Shown here in pieces: positions 33,242 through 41,440 of a stretch of DNA of 64,000 nucleotides. A program made the position numbers and the translations under genes. The notes under the pieces are model-generated. The model made no database searches. It saw nothing but the letters and a program-made list of their open reading frames with translations, and had not been told where the DNA came from. Within the stretch, counting starts at the first letter, position 1. The number at the start of each line of letters is the position of its first letter. This DNA comes from Geofilum rhodophaeum (GTDB lineage: Bacteria; Bacteroidota; Bacteroidia; Bacteroidales; Marinilabiliaceae), in NCBI RefSeq assembly GCF_002210225.1, contig NZ_MWUJ01000003.1:62001-126000 (forward strand). Direction: 5' to 3'.

Positions 33242-35602
33242 ATGCGCGCACTTATTCTGGTTTGGGGACTGCTTTTGTGGTCGTTAACGCTGGCGGGACA
33301 GTCCTACCACGTGGCGGGACTGGTACTCGACGAGCTGAATCAGCCTATGCCGGGCTGCTATGTGCGCAGCAACGGAAATGCTGCCGTGACCGACGTCAAC
33401 GGCCGCTTCATTTTCAACCACCTGAGTAAGGAAGAACTGCATCTGGAAGTCTCCTTTCTGGGCTACCTGCCCTTCGACACGCTGCTGAGGGCAGATGGGC
33501 ACCACCACCTGCGCATCAACTTAAAACCCGATGCCGTTCAACTGGCCGAAGTGGAAGTAGAAGGCCGGCGCCTGCAAACCGCCTCGAACCAAAGCCGCAC
33601 TCTGGTTCAGGCCCTGGAGCTGGACCGACAGCACAGCGGCACCCTGGTACGCACCCTCGACCGCCAGGTGGGTTTCAACAGCATGGACATTGGGGCCTCT
33701 GCCTCTAAGCCCATCATCCGGGGCATGAGTTTTAATCGGGTGGTGGTGGTCAGCAATGGCGTGAAGCAGGAAGGCCAGCAATGGGGCGCCGATCACGGTC
33801 TGGAAATGGATCCCTTTTTAAGCGAGCAGGCCGAAATCATCAAAGGAGCCGCCTCCCTGGAATACGGCAGCGATGCCCTCGGGGGCATCCTGCAACTGAC
33901 CAGCAACCGCATTCCCGCAAAGGGCTTCAGCGGAAAGCTGCAACTGTTGGGCAAAACGGTGAATGAAACCGGGGGACTCTCGGCCCTGCTCCAGGGCAGC
34001 GATGGCCGCTGGTTTTTTAAAGGCCGCGCTACCGCCCTGAGCTATGGCGACTATCGGGTGCCGACCGATACGGTAGTTTACCTCACGCGCCAATTGCCCA
34101 TTCACAAGGAACGTTTGAAAAACACGGCCGGGCGGGAAATGGACGGCTACATCCAGTTGGGAAGGACCGGTGACCACTGGCGCAGCAGCGTATCGCTCAG
34201 TCGTGTGGACCAAAAATCGGGCTTTTTTCCGGGCGCACATGGGGTGCCCGACGCCCAGCGTGTTGCCGACGACGGCAACACGCGCAACATCGACTTCCCC
34301 CATCAAGAGGTGCGTCACTGGAATGTGACTTCCAACACCCTGGTACAAACCCCGCATTCGGCCCTCTCCCTGGATGCCGGCTACCAACGCAACCACCGGC
34401 AGGAATGGTCGGATTTTCACACGCATTACGGTGCGCAGGAGGCGCCGGACGAGCAGGCCGATCTGGAACTGGACTTTTTTCTGGAGACCTGGAGTGCCAA
34501 CGCAGGCTGGAACTTTCGTCTGACCCCCAAATATGCCTTTACCCTGGGCGGGCAATACCAGTATCAGCAAAACCAATCGGCCGGCTACAGCTTTTTACTG
34601 CCGGAGTTTGAGCGGCAAAGCAGGGGCCTTTTTCTGAAACACGATTATAAGCTGGGAGAGCATTGGGTATTGAACGGGGGACTGCGTTACGACTGGGTGG
34701 ATTTGCAAACGGAGGGCTACTACGACCCGCTGTTGTTTGCCTACCTGATGGAGCGGGGGCAGACCAACGAGACGGCTGCGGCCTATGCGCAAAGGGCTGC
34801 CGACAGCAAACGAAGCTTTGGAGCGCTTAGTTGGGCGGGGGGATTAAGTTACCGGCCTGTTGAGGGACTAAAACTGGCCCTGAATCTGGGAGAGAGCTTT
34901 CGTGCTCCCACACCCAACGAACTCACCACCAACGGGGTGCACCACGGTGCCTTTCGACATGAGCAGGGTCGGGGCGACCTCTCCCCCGAACGGGGTTTTT
35001 ACACCGATGTACTGGTCGAATACCAAAAGGAGGAGCGACGCATCAGTCTGTCACCCTATCTCTACCATTTTTCCAACTACATTTTCCTGAATCCCTCCGG
35101 CACCTGGAGCCTCTTACCGCATGCGGGGCAAGTGTACCGTTACACCGAAAGCGAGGCGGTGTTGACTGGTTTGGAGCTGCAGTACAGCGACCGCTATGGC
35201 GAACATTGGCAAGTGGAACTCAACGGAGAGTGGATCTACAATTACCAGCGGGGCGACAAGCCTTACCCCCTGCCTTTTTCGCCCCCGGCCAACCTCTTTG
35301 GGGAGTTGAGCTACCTGCACACCTTTTCTCCCAACCGCGAGCCCATACGCTGGAGCCTCAACACCAAGGCAGTGGCTGCACAAAACAGGGTGGCACGCAA
35401 CGAAGCCACGACCCCCGGTTACCTCCTGCTGGGAGCCGCCATCGGTCTGCCCCTGCGCGCCGGCCGCCTGCCCATAGAGCTGAACATTCAGGTGCAAAAC
35501 CTGCTCAACACCCGCTACTACAACCACCTGAGTTTCTACCGGCGACTCGAAATTCCTGAGCCGGGACGCAATGTCCAGGTGTTGCTCAACATCCCGTTTT
35601 AA
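33242..35602 (+). CDS. TonB-dependent outer-membrane receptor, probably for a metal or metal chelate
   Basis: A 786-residue receptor. The signal peptide (MRALILVWGLLLWSLTLAGQ) is followed by a carboxypeptidase-regulatory-like domain (about 22-105: HVAGLVLDELNQPMPGCYV). A plug follows (VEVEGRRLQTASNQ, then NSMDIGASASKPIIRGMSFN, GADHGLEMDPFL and IIKGAASLEYGSDALGGIL), then the barrel, ending in a terminal aromatic strand (VQVLLNIPF). It is not a SusC: no SusD partner and shorter than SusC. The next two genes encode a His/Cys-rich small membrane protein and a His-rich DUF4625 lipoprotein, which points to zinc or copper traffic. That substrate is inference. Confidence 0.88.
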   Translation: MRALILVWGLLLWSLTLAGQSYHVAGLVLDELNQPMPGCYVRSNGNAAVTDVNGRFIFNHLSKEELHLEVSFLGYLPFDTLLRADGHHHLRINLKPDAVQLAEVEVEGRRLQTASNQSRTLVQALELDRQHSGTLVRTLDRQVGFNSMDIGASASKPIIRGMSFNRVVVVSNGVKQEGQQWGADHGLEMDPFLSEQAEIIKGAASLEYGSDALGGILQLTSNRIPAKGFSGKLQLLGKTVNETGGLSALLQGSDGRWFFKGRATALSYGDYRVPTDTVVYLTRQLPIHKERLKNTAGREMDGYIQLGRTGDHWRSSVSLSRVDQKSGFFPGAHGVPDAQRVADDGNTRNIDFPHQEVRHWNVTSNTLVQTPHSALSLDAGYQRNHRQEWSDFHTHYGAQEAPDEQADLELDFFLETWSANAGWNFRLTPKYAFTLGGQYQYQQNQSAGYSFLLPEFERQSRGLFLKHDYKLGEHWVLNGGLRYDWVDLQTEGYYDPLLFAYLMERGQTNETAAAYAQRAADSKRSFGALSWAGGLSYRPVEGLKLALNLGESFRAPTPNELTTNGVHHGAFRHEQGRGDLSPERGFYTDVLVEYQKEERRISLSPYLYHFSNYIFLNPSGTWSLLPHAGQVYRYTESEAVLTGLELQYSDRYGEHWQVELNGEWIYNYQRGDKPYPLPFSPPANLFGELSYLHTFSPNREPIRWSLNTKAVAAQNRVARNEATTPGYLLLGAAIGLPLRAGRLPIELNIQVQNLLNTRYYNHLSFYRRLEIPEPGRNVQVLLNIPF

Positions 35603-35673
35603 AAACCTTTTTCCAATCCAAATGTTTTCTCTTCTTGCTTGGGTGCCTTACGCAAAAAAACAAGAAGTGGTAT

Positions 35674-35681
35674 TATCTTTG
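35674..35681 (+). promoter_or_regulatory. -7 element upstream of the His/Cys-rich gene
   Basis: TATCTTTG (35674-35681) suggests that the small gene and the DUF4625 gene have their own promoter behind the receptor gene. The -33 box is not clear. Confidence 0.4.
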
Positions 35682-35747
35682 ACATCCGTTTAAAGCATCT
35701 GAAAACCTAAAAGAAAGACCTTGCCGGTGGCACAAAAATGGAAAAAC

Positions 35748-36101
35748 ATGGCCCTTTTGCTCCTGCTCTCCTTCCTGATTACGGAGAGCGGCAAGAGCGT
35801 GCACTATTTGTTTTTCCACCATCCCCAGGCCCATCAGGAATGCAGCGCCCATTGCAGCGACACCCAGTCTGCTGAAAACCTGCAAACCGAAGGGCCCACA
35901 GCGCTAAAATCTACCGAGGCACCCTGCCCCTACGAAAAAGTCAACTACTTTCCCTTTGAGGCAGCCCTGAGCCTGCTTCAGGTACGGCGGGTCGACAGAC
36001 TTTACGAGTTTAGGCCCGCTGCCCCGTCTTTTTTCACAAACAGCCTGCCGCTCACACGCTTTTTGCGTGGCCCACCGGCAACCCTCGCTTTTACCGCCTA
36101 A
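35748..36101 (+). CDS. Small membrane-anchored His/Cys-rich protein
   Basis: A 117-residue protein that begins MALLLLLSFLITESGKSVHY, a signal or anchor segment, followed by a cluster of possible metal ligands in FFHHPQAHQECSAHCSD (about residues 21-37). A second part contains CPYEKVNYFPF and the tail ends with LRGPPATLAFTA. Small proteins of this shape occur beside TonB receptors and DUF4625 lipoproteins in Bacteroidota. I read them as metal-responsive or metal-binding components, but no characterised homologue is known to me. An in-frame TTG at 35721 and a GTG at 35727 are alternative starts; the ATG gives the best signal segment. Confidence 0.6.
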   Translation: MALLLLLSFLITESGKSVHYLFFHHPQAHQECSAHCSDTQSAENLQTEGPTALKSTEAPCPYEKVNYFPFEAALSLLQVRRVDRLYEFRPAAPSFFTNSLPLTRFLRGPPATLAFTA

Positions 36102-36189
36102 TCCTTCCCCGGAAGACACTGCAGGCCGGGCGGACCAGGTCACACGACACCGTCCTGCCTGAAAACAAACGCTTTTAAATAAATACACC

Positions 36190-36639
36190 ATGTACAGCAA
36201 GTATATACTGGTCCTGCTGACGGGCCTCTTTCTGCTTTCGTGCAACGACGACGAAAGCACCGACACGACTCGTCCCGAAATAGAAATTCTTGCCCCTGCC
36301 GACGACAGCCATTTTCATGCGGGCGACAGCTTTGAGCTGCGCGCGCAGCTCAGCGACAACGAGGCTTTGGCTTCCTGGAAGGTGAACATCCATTTCAATG
36401 GAGACGGACACACCCACAAAAGCAGCTCAACGGAAGACACAGCAGTGGAGTGGGAAGCTGAGTGGACCGGCGACCTTGCGGGCAGCGAAACCTCGTTTTT
36501 GCTGGAACAGCCCATCGAAATCCCTGCAAACGCAGAACACGGCGAATACCACCTTGTAGTGATGGCCTTAGACCGTCAGGGCAATGAAACGGCTGCCTAC
36601 AGCAGCTTTGAAGTAGAAGCAGAAGACCATCAACACTAA
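36190..36639 (+). CDS. DUF4625 lipoprotein with histidine-rich ends
   Basis: A 149-residue lipoprotein: the signal MYSKYILVLLTGLFLLSC ends in a lipobox with Cys18. The mature part is a single immunoglobulin-like DUF4625 domain (PEIEILAPADDSHFHAGDSF onward to YHLVVMALDRQGNETAAYSS). Histidines lie at HFHAGD, in NIHFNGDGHTHKSSS and at the very end, DHQH, a pattern suited to binding Zn or Cu ions. The gene lies 88 bp after the small His/Cys-rich protein and is closed by a strong terminator at 36661-36692. A substrate-capturing partner for the TonB receptor upstream is the simplest guess. Confidence 0.8.
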   Translation: MYSKYILVLLTGLFLLSCNDDESTDTTRPEIEILAPADDSHFHAGDSFELRAQLSDNEALASWKVNIHFNGDGHTHKSSSTEDTAVEWEAEWTGDLAGSETSFLLEQPIEIPANAEHGEYHLVVMALDRQGNETAAYSSFEVEAEDHQH

Positions 36640-36660
36640 GAGAAGGCCTTAGTTTACTAC

Positions 36661-36692
36661 AACGGCGCTCCCTTACCGGGGCGCCGTTTTTT
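36661..36692 (+). terminator. Intrinsic terminator after the DUF4625 gene
   Basis: AACGGCGC (36661-36668) pairs with GCGCCGTT (36681-36688), extended by CCC/GGG inside with one bulged T; the run of T at 36687-36692 follows. It marks the end of the receptor-DUF4625 group. Confidence 0.8.
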
Positions 36693-36719
36693 GTAGAACT
36701 CCTCCTAGGCTACTGCCCT

Positions 36720-37115
36720 TCAACTTCTCCCCATCAAACGAAGCACTTCGTCCACAAACCGCTTTGCTTCAGGAAATAAACGCACGACAGTTGCTTCATC
36801 ATAATCAAAGAAGTCGTTATAGTCTCCTTTGTGTCGTTTTTCTGATAGTTCTGTAAATAACTTCGCCAGGATCCGGTCAAACCGATCATTTTTAACATAA
36901 AGCTCTCCAAATTTCTGTCGAACTCCTGCATGACTGGAAATCTCTACGTGCTCGCTATAAAGCAGTGCGCTCACCGCATAAAAACATGCATAATACATCC
37001 GATTAACAGCAGTGTTCCAGAATCTATTCTCAATATGCTTCTCCACCTCAAGAATAGTCTCCTTTGCCCTCCTGAGTCTATAAACTACATAGTCATCTGA
37101 GCTATAATTCGTCAT
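36720..37115 (-). CDS. HEPN domain protein (partner of MNT nucleotidyltransferase)
   Basis: A 131-residue all-helical HEPN protein (PF05168). Helices include RRAKETILEVEKHIENR and TAVNRMYYACFYAVSALL, and the conserved end is SEKRHKGDYNDF (about residues 91-102). This has the R-x-x-GDY form rather than the R-x4-6-H RNase motif, so nuclease activity is doubtful; such variants are often the nucleotide-modified or sensing partner. The gene overlaps the MNT gene by 4 bp, with the MNT gene first, the standard two-gene HEPN/MNT arrangement. GC is low compared with the neighbours, suggesting acquisition. Confidence 0.88.
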   Translation of the reverse strand: MTNYSSDDYVVYRLRRAKETILEVEKHIENRFWNTAVNRMYYACFYAVSALLYSEHVEISSHAGVRQKFGELYVKNDRFDRILAKLFTELSEKRHKGDYNDFFDYDEATVVRLFPEAKRFVDEVLRLMGRS

Positions 37116-37432
37116 AAGAGCTTGCCCTCCTTCATAACATTACGATAGAAAGGGGTAACCCGGTATTTGGTATTCCACTCCTTTTCTGTATATATCATTG
37201 GGCTTATCACCTCCCCGATTTCAAACTCAAGATCGTAGAGGGGGTAACTGATTGCCCTTTCCATCTCTGAAGAAAGCAAATCCTTATCCAGCAAAATCAA
37301 TACATCCCAGTCGGAATCAGGTTTAGCTGTCCCTCGGGACCGGGACCCATACAAAAAAATTTTTGCCGAAGGTTCCCTGTCCTGAACAATCTTCTTAATG
37401 TTATACAGTATTTTATCCTCAGAAACTTTCAT
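37112..37432 (-). CDS. MNT-type minimal nucleotidyltransferase
   Basis: A 106-residue protein of the polymerase-beta nucleotidyltransferase fold. The motif IFLYGSRSRG (GS at about residues 29-30) is followed by SDWDVLIL, with metal-binding D41 and D43, and a third acidic position in LEFEIGEV. In HEPN/MNT toxin-antitoxin pairs the MNT protein can transfer AMP groups to the HEPN partner and silence it. It lies upstream of and overlaps the HEPN gene. The active-site residues are intact, so catalysis is likely. Confidence 0.88.
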   Translation of the reverse strand: MKVSEDKILYNIKKIVQDREPSAKIFLYGSRSRGTAKPDSDWDVLILLDKDLLSSEMERAISYPLYDLEFEIGEVISPMIYTEKEWNTKYRVTPFYRNVMKEGKLL

Positions 37433-37566
37433 ACATCAAATATAACAAAAAGTGAAGCTACTTTATCTTAAGCACATAAAAACTTAGGTCATAAACCTGT
37501 AACACATGCTCTCAAAAACAGTTTTTTGCCCCCTGCTGCACAAGGCAGCGATGGGAATAAATTTAT

Positions 37567-37574
37567 TATCTTTG
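37567..37574 (+). promoter_or_regulatory. -7 element of the menF-menD-menB operon
   Basis: TATCTTTG (37567-37574), 41 bp before the menF ATG, is a perfect TAnnTTTG. A -33 TTTG at proper spacing is not present. Confidence 0.45.
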
Positions 37575-37615
37575 CACGTTTGTAACCAACAGCCGAACAC
37601 CGGGACATAAAGCGC

Positions 37616-38695
37616 ATGGAGCAAGAGATCAGCACGACATTGGGGGACCTACTGAACGGCGAAACGCCTTTTTTTGCCTATCGTCGTCCAGAGGAGGACA
37701 GCTTGTACCTGGGTCGCATCACCACAGCTCGCAGCTTCAAGTATGACATGTTGGAGCAGATGCCCGAACAAGCAGGCTTTGTCATGGTCCCCTTCCGCAC
37801 CGGGGAAGCCCGGGCCTGGTGGCTGGGTACCGAAGAAATGGAAGCCTTCAAGCTGCCCCAAAAAGAGCGCAGACCGGACCAGTCCCCGGCGCAAAATAAG
37901 GAGGAAGACCCCGAATCCTATGCATCCTACGCCGAACAGTTCAGGCAAATGATGAGCGCCCTGACGGCCGGAGAGGTCCAAAAAGTCATTTTGTCACGGA
38001 CCATTACCCTAAATCAGGATTTGAAACATGACCTGCCCGGTATTTTCCTTCGTTTAACACAACGCTATCCCGCGGCCTTTTGCTACCTGGTGGCGAGTCC
38101 CCAAACCGGCATTTGGCTGGGCGCCTCTCCCGAATTGCTTTTTGCGCAACACGGCCAGCAATGCACTACGGTATCCCTGGCGGGGACCCGCTCCAGTGAA
38201 GGCAGTCCTTCCGACTGGACGGCCAAAGAGCGCGAAGAACAAGGGCTGGTCAGCTCTTACATCGACCAGCTTTTGGGGGACTTTGGGGTAAGCACTTATC
38301 AAAAAAACGGACCCGAAATAATAAAAGCCGGTAATCTGACCCATCTGAAAACAAGCTACAGCTTTAAAAAGGCCGAAATACACAAGCTGGCACAGTTTGT
38401 GGAAGCCTTGCATCCGACACCGGCCCTCTGCGGGGAACCCAAAATGCAGGCCATGGCACTCATCCGAAAGGTGGAGCAGCACCAACGCCTGTATTATGGC
38501 GGTTTTATGGGTCCACTGGGAAATGCCGACTGCCACTTATTTGTCAACATTCGTTGTATGAATACAGCACCAGACCGCAGCACCCTATATGTAGGGGGCG
38601 GATTAACCCGTCAATCGGAACTGCGCAGCGAGTGGAACGAGACCGTCATGAAAAGCCGCACGCTTTTATCGGTATTGTCCCCTCGGCAGGCCTAA
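37616..38695 (+). CDS. menF: Isochorismate synthase
   Basis: MenF isomerises chorismate to isochorismate, the entry into menaquinone. The 359-residue protein is of the chorismate-binding family and short at the N-terminus as in other Bacteroidota. The catalytic core shows KVILSRTITL (lysine, about residue 123), AFCYLVASPQTGIWLGASPELL, the TVSLAGTRSS segment, LKTSYSF, HPTPALCGEPK and the C-terminal GFMGPLGNADCHLFVNIRCM with VGGGLT. It opens a three-gene operon; menD follows after 39 bp. Confidence 0.9.
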   Translation: MEQEISTTLGDLLNGETPFFAYRRPEEDSLYLGRITTARSFKYDMLEQMPEQAGFVMVPFRTGEARAWWLGTEEMEAFKLPQKERRPDQSPAQNKEEDPESYASYAEQFRQMMSALTAGEVQKVILSRTITLNQDLKHDLPGIFLRLTQRYPAAFCYLVASPQTGIWLGASPELLFAQHGQQCTTVSLAGTRSSEGSPSDWTAKEREEQGLVSSYIDQLLGDFGVSTYQKNGPEIIKAGNLTHLKTSYSFKKAEIHKLAQFVEALHPTPALCGEPKMQAMALIRKVEQHQRLYYGGFMGPLGNADCHLFVNIRCMNTAPDRSTLYVGGGLTRQSELRSEWNETVMKSRTLLSVLSPRQA

Positions 38696-38734
38696 GACCT
38701 TTTCTTTTATTGAATCTCAAACAATTCCCTTATA

Positions 38735-40429
38735 ATGAGCAAACCTATTTCTGACAAACCTATTGTAAAATCACTGGTTGAACTCTGCCATCTGCACGGC
38801 GTGGAGCAGGTCATTCTGTCGCCCGGCTCCCGCAACGCACCGCTGATCATATCCTTTACCGGTTGCGAAAAATTTGAGTGCCTCAGCATTACCGATGAGC
38901 GCAGCGCCGGCTATTTTGCATTGGGCCTGGCTCGTGAAACGCACAAACCCGTGGCCCTGGTTTGCACCAGTGGCACAGCTGCCCTCAATTATGCCCCAGC
39001 TGTTGCCGAGGCCTATTACCAGCAGATACCCCTGGTGGTGATAACGGCCGACCGCCCCAAAGAATGGATTCATCAGGCCGACGGGCAGGCCATAGAACAA
39101 CCGGGTATTTACCACAGTTTTATTCGCCACGAATGTACCCTGCCTTTGTCGGGGGGACATGCAGACGATGAGTGGTACATGAACCGCATCCTTAATGAGG
39201 CTTTTCATAAATGCAAGGGTGTACATCCGGGCCCCATACACATTAATGTGCCCATGCGGGAGCCGCTTTACGGCAAAACCGTGTATCCCGATAAGCCGGC
39301 ACGAAAAATTGAATTGCTGACCGGCGACAGCCGCCTCTCCGAAGAAGCCATAAGCACCCTTACCCAGGAAATCACCCGCTACGAGCGGGTTATGGTCATC
39401 ACCGGCGCCATGCATCACCAGCCCCAGCTCAAGGCAGCCCTCGATGCCCTGGCCGCCCAAGGTGTAGTGATCCTTACAGAGACCTTGTCCAATCTCGACG
39501 GCGACCATTTTATCCGCAATATGGACCGGGTAGTGGCTACCGTGTCGGAGGACGAGCAGCTCTTTTTCAGTCCCGACCTCCTCATTACCCTGGACGTGCC
39601 GGTGCTTTCAAAGATGGTCAAGAAAATCATTCGCCAGCGCAAACCCCACCTGCACTGGCATTTCAGCAACCAGACCCATGTGACCGACACCTACCAGTCG
39701 CTCACCCGCCTGATCAAAGGCGACGCAGCACACATTCTGCAACAGGTGGCCGCCGGCATGGAGCCGCGCGAAAAACGCTTCAGCGACACATGGACCAAAC
39801 GTGCAGCCCAGGCGGCTGAACGCCACGAACAGTATTTTGAAAAACTGGCGTGGAGCGATCTAAAACTCTTTCGCCTGCTGAGCCGCACCACCCTGCCCCG
39901 TTTGCAGGTGCATCTGGGCAACAGCACTCCCGTACGCTACGCCCAGTTGTTCGACTGGCAAAAAGGACTCACCTGGTACGCCAACCGGGGCACGAGCGGC
40001 ATCGATGGTTGCGTGAGTACGGCAGCAGGCGCCGCCTATAAGGCAGAGCGACCGGTCTTACTGGTGGTGGGCGACTTGTCCTTCTTTTACGACAGCAACG
40101 GCTTGTGGAACAACTACCTGCCGGCCAACTTCCGCATCATGGTCATCAATAATGGCGGAGGCGGCATTTTCCGTTTTATTGAAGGCCCTTCCGACACCGA
40201 AGAACTGGAACAATTCTTTGAAACCCGGCACAGCCACAACGCCAGGGGTATTGCAGAAACTTTTGGTTTGGACTATATTGCCTGTCGCGATGAAGAAAGT
40301 TTCAGTTCATCCCTGGCCACTTTCTTTGAACCTTCTGAAAAGCCCCGTGTTATGGAAGTGTTTACCCCCAACGTGGAAAACGGCAAGCTGCTGAAAAAAT
40401 ATTTCAAATACCTGAACAATCAACTTTAA
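38735..40429 (+). CDS. menD: SEPHCHC synthase (MenD)
   Basis: MenD is a thiamin-diphosphate enzyme that adds 2-oxoglutarate-derived succinyl semialdehyde to isochorismate. The 564-residue protein has the N-terminal pyrimidine-binding domain (HGVEQVILSPGSRNAPLIIS; the catalytic Glu in LSITDERSAGYFALGLA, about residue 54). The central domain follows. The diphosphate-binding domain has VVGDLSFFYDSNGLWNN with the GD...N metal motif (about residues 445-461) and INNGGGGIFRF. Its coenzyme is the product of the thi operon elsewhere in this window. It is 6 bp from menB. Confidence 0.96.
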   Translation: MSKPISDKPIVKSLVELCHLHGVEQVILSPGSRNAPLIISFTGCEKFECLSITDERSAGYFALGLARETHKPVALVCTSGTAALNYAPAVAEAYYQQIPLVVITADRPKEWIHQADGQAIEQPGIYHSFIRHECTLPLSGGHADDEWYMNRILNEAFHKCKGVHPGPIHINVPMREPLYGKTVYPDKPARKIELLTGDSRLSEEAISTLTQEITRYERVMVITGAMHHQPQLKAALDALAAQGVVILTETLSNLDGDHFIRNMDRVVATVSEDEQLFFSPDLLITLDVPVLSKMVKKIIRQRKPHLHWHFSNQTHVTDTYQSLTRLIKGDAAHILQQVAAGMEPREKRFSDTWTKRAAQAAERHEQYFEKLAWSDLKLFRLLSRTTLPRLQVHLGNSTPVRYAQLFDWQKGLTWYANRGTSGIDGCVSTAAGAAYKAERPVLLVVGDLSFFYDSNGLWNNYLPANFRIMVINNGGGGIFRFIEGPSDTEELEQFFETRHSHNARGIAETFGLDYIACRDEESFSSSLATFFEPSEKPRVMEVFTPNVENGKLLKKYFKYLNNQL

Positions 40430-40435
40430 GGAACC

Positions 40436-41251
40436 ATGCGCAACTGGAAAAGTGAAAAAGAATACAGCGATATTTTATTTGAGTCGTGGGAAGGCGTAGC
40501 CAAAATCACCATCAATCGACCCCGTGTGTACAACGCTTTCCGGCCCGAGACCGTAAAGCAACTGATTGAAGCTTTTGATATTTGTCGCGAGCGGCAGGAC
40601 ATCGGTGTAATTGTACTCACCGGAGCGGGCGACAAGGCCTTTTGCTCGGGTGGCGATCAAAACGTTAAGGGACACGGGGGCTACATCGATGAAGGCGGGG
40701 TACCCCGTCTGAATGTCTTGGATCTGCACAAACGCATTCGCACCATGCCCAAGCCCGTAGTGGCCATGGTTAACGGTTATGCCATTGGGGGTGGACACGT
40801 GCTGCACGTAGTGTGCGACCTTACCGTAGCCAGCGAGAATGCCATTTTTGGTCAGAGTGGCCCCAAAGTGGGCAGCTTCGATGGGGGCTTTGGCTCCTCT
40901 TATCTGGCACGACACGTGGGACAGAAAAAAGCGCGCGAAATCTGGTTCCTTTGCCAGCAATACTCGGCCAAAGAGGCCGAAGACATGGGGTTGGTCAACA
41001 AAGTGGTGCCCCTTGAGCAACTGGAAGACACCACCATGGAATGGTGCAAGATCATGCTTCAACGCAGTCCCATGGCCCTGCGTATGATCAAGCGGGGACT
41101 CAATGCCGAACTCGACGGACAAACCGGCATTATGGAATTGGCCGGCGATGCCACCCTGATGTTCTACCTCATGGAGGAAGCCCAGGAAGGCCGCAAGGCC
41201 TTTCTCGAAAAAAGGGATCCCAATTTCGACCAGTTCCCCAAATTTCCATAA
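40436..41251 (+). CDS. menB: 1,4-Dihydroxy-2-naphthoyl-CoA synthase
   Basis: MenB closes the second ring of the naphthoquinone from OSB-CoA. This is a crotonase-fold protein of 271 residues, the normal length. Typical segments are [20 protein letters not shown], the CoA-binding [15 protein letters not shown] (about residues 72-86), the oxyanion-hole [40 protein letters not shown] and the C-terminal [13 protein letters not shown]. It is the last gene of menF-menD-menB. The enzymes just before it (MenC, MenE) are encoded in the other men loci of this window. Confidence 0.97.
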   Translation: MRNWKSEKEYSDILFESWEGVAKITINRPRVYNAFRPETVKQLIEAFDICRERQDIGVIVLTGAGDKAFCSGGDQNVKGHGGYIDEGGVPRLNVLDLHKRIRTMPKPVVAMVNGYAIGGGHVLHVVCDLTVASENAIFGQSGPKVGSFDGGFGSSYLARHVGQKKAREIWFLCQQYSAKEAEDMGLVNKVVPLEQLEDTTMEWCKIMLQRSPMALRMIKRGLNAELDGQTGIMELAGDATLMFYLMEEAQEGRKAFLEKRDPNFDQFPKFP

Positions 41252-41313
41252 AGCACCATCCAAAAATATTCCGCGATGCTTGCACTGGTCTTCCCAAACT
41301 AAATCGTAACTTT

Positions 41314-41392
41314 ATTCGTGCAATGAGCTCCGCTGATCTTCGATTCGTGCAATTAGCTCCGCTGATCTTCGATTCGTGCAATTAGTGGACCC
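41314..41392 (+). repeat. 29-bp tandem repeat in front of the GNAT-nitrilase gene
   Basis: Two adjacent 29-bp units (41314-41342 and 41343-41371) start ATTCGTGCAAT and end GATCTTCG and differ at one base. A third unit (41372-41392) diverges after ATTCGTGCAATTAG into TGGACCC. The unit contains the TTCGTG core of the leader repeat found before the GH2 gene. Confidence 0.88.
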
Positions 41393-41406
41393 AAATAAGT
41401 TAATCC

Positions 41407-41440
41407 CTTCGTGTAATTAGTGGACAAAATTAGTGGACCC
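41407..41440 (+). repeat. Dispersed leader repeat directly before the GNAT-nitrilase start codon
   Basis: CTTCGTGTAATTAGTGGAC (41407-41425) is followed by AATTAGTGGACCC (41428-41440), which touches the ATG at 41441. The block matches the leader of the GH2 gene (14384-14416). Confidence 0.7.

Noticed and set aside
37520-37560. Terminator or attenuator hairpin before menF (CTGC...GCAG)
   Set aside because: The stem is only 4 bp and no T-run follows it.
41314-41440. CRISPR-like array in front of the GNAT-nitrilase gene
   Set aside because: The 29-bp units are adjacent with no spacers, there are only two to three copies and no cas genes; it is a tandem repeat.
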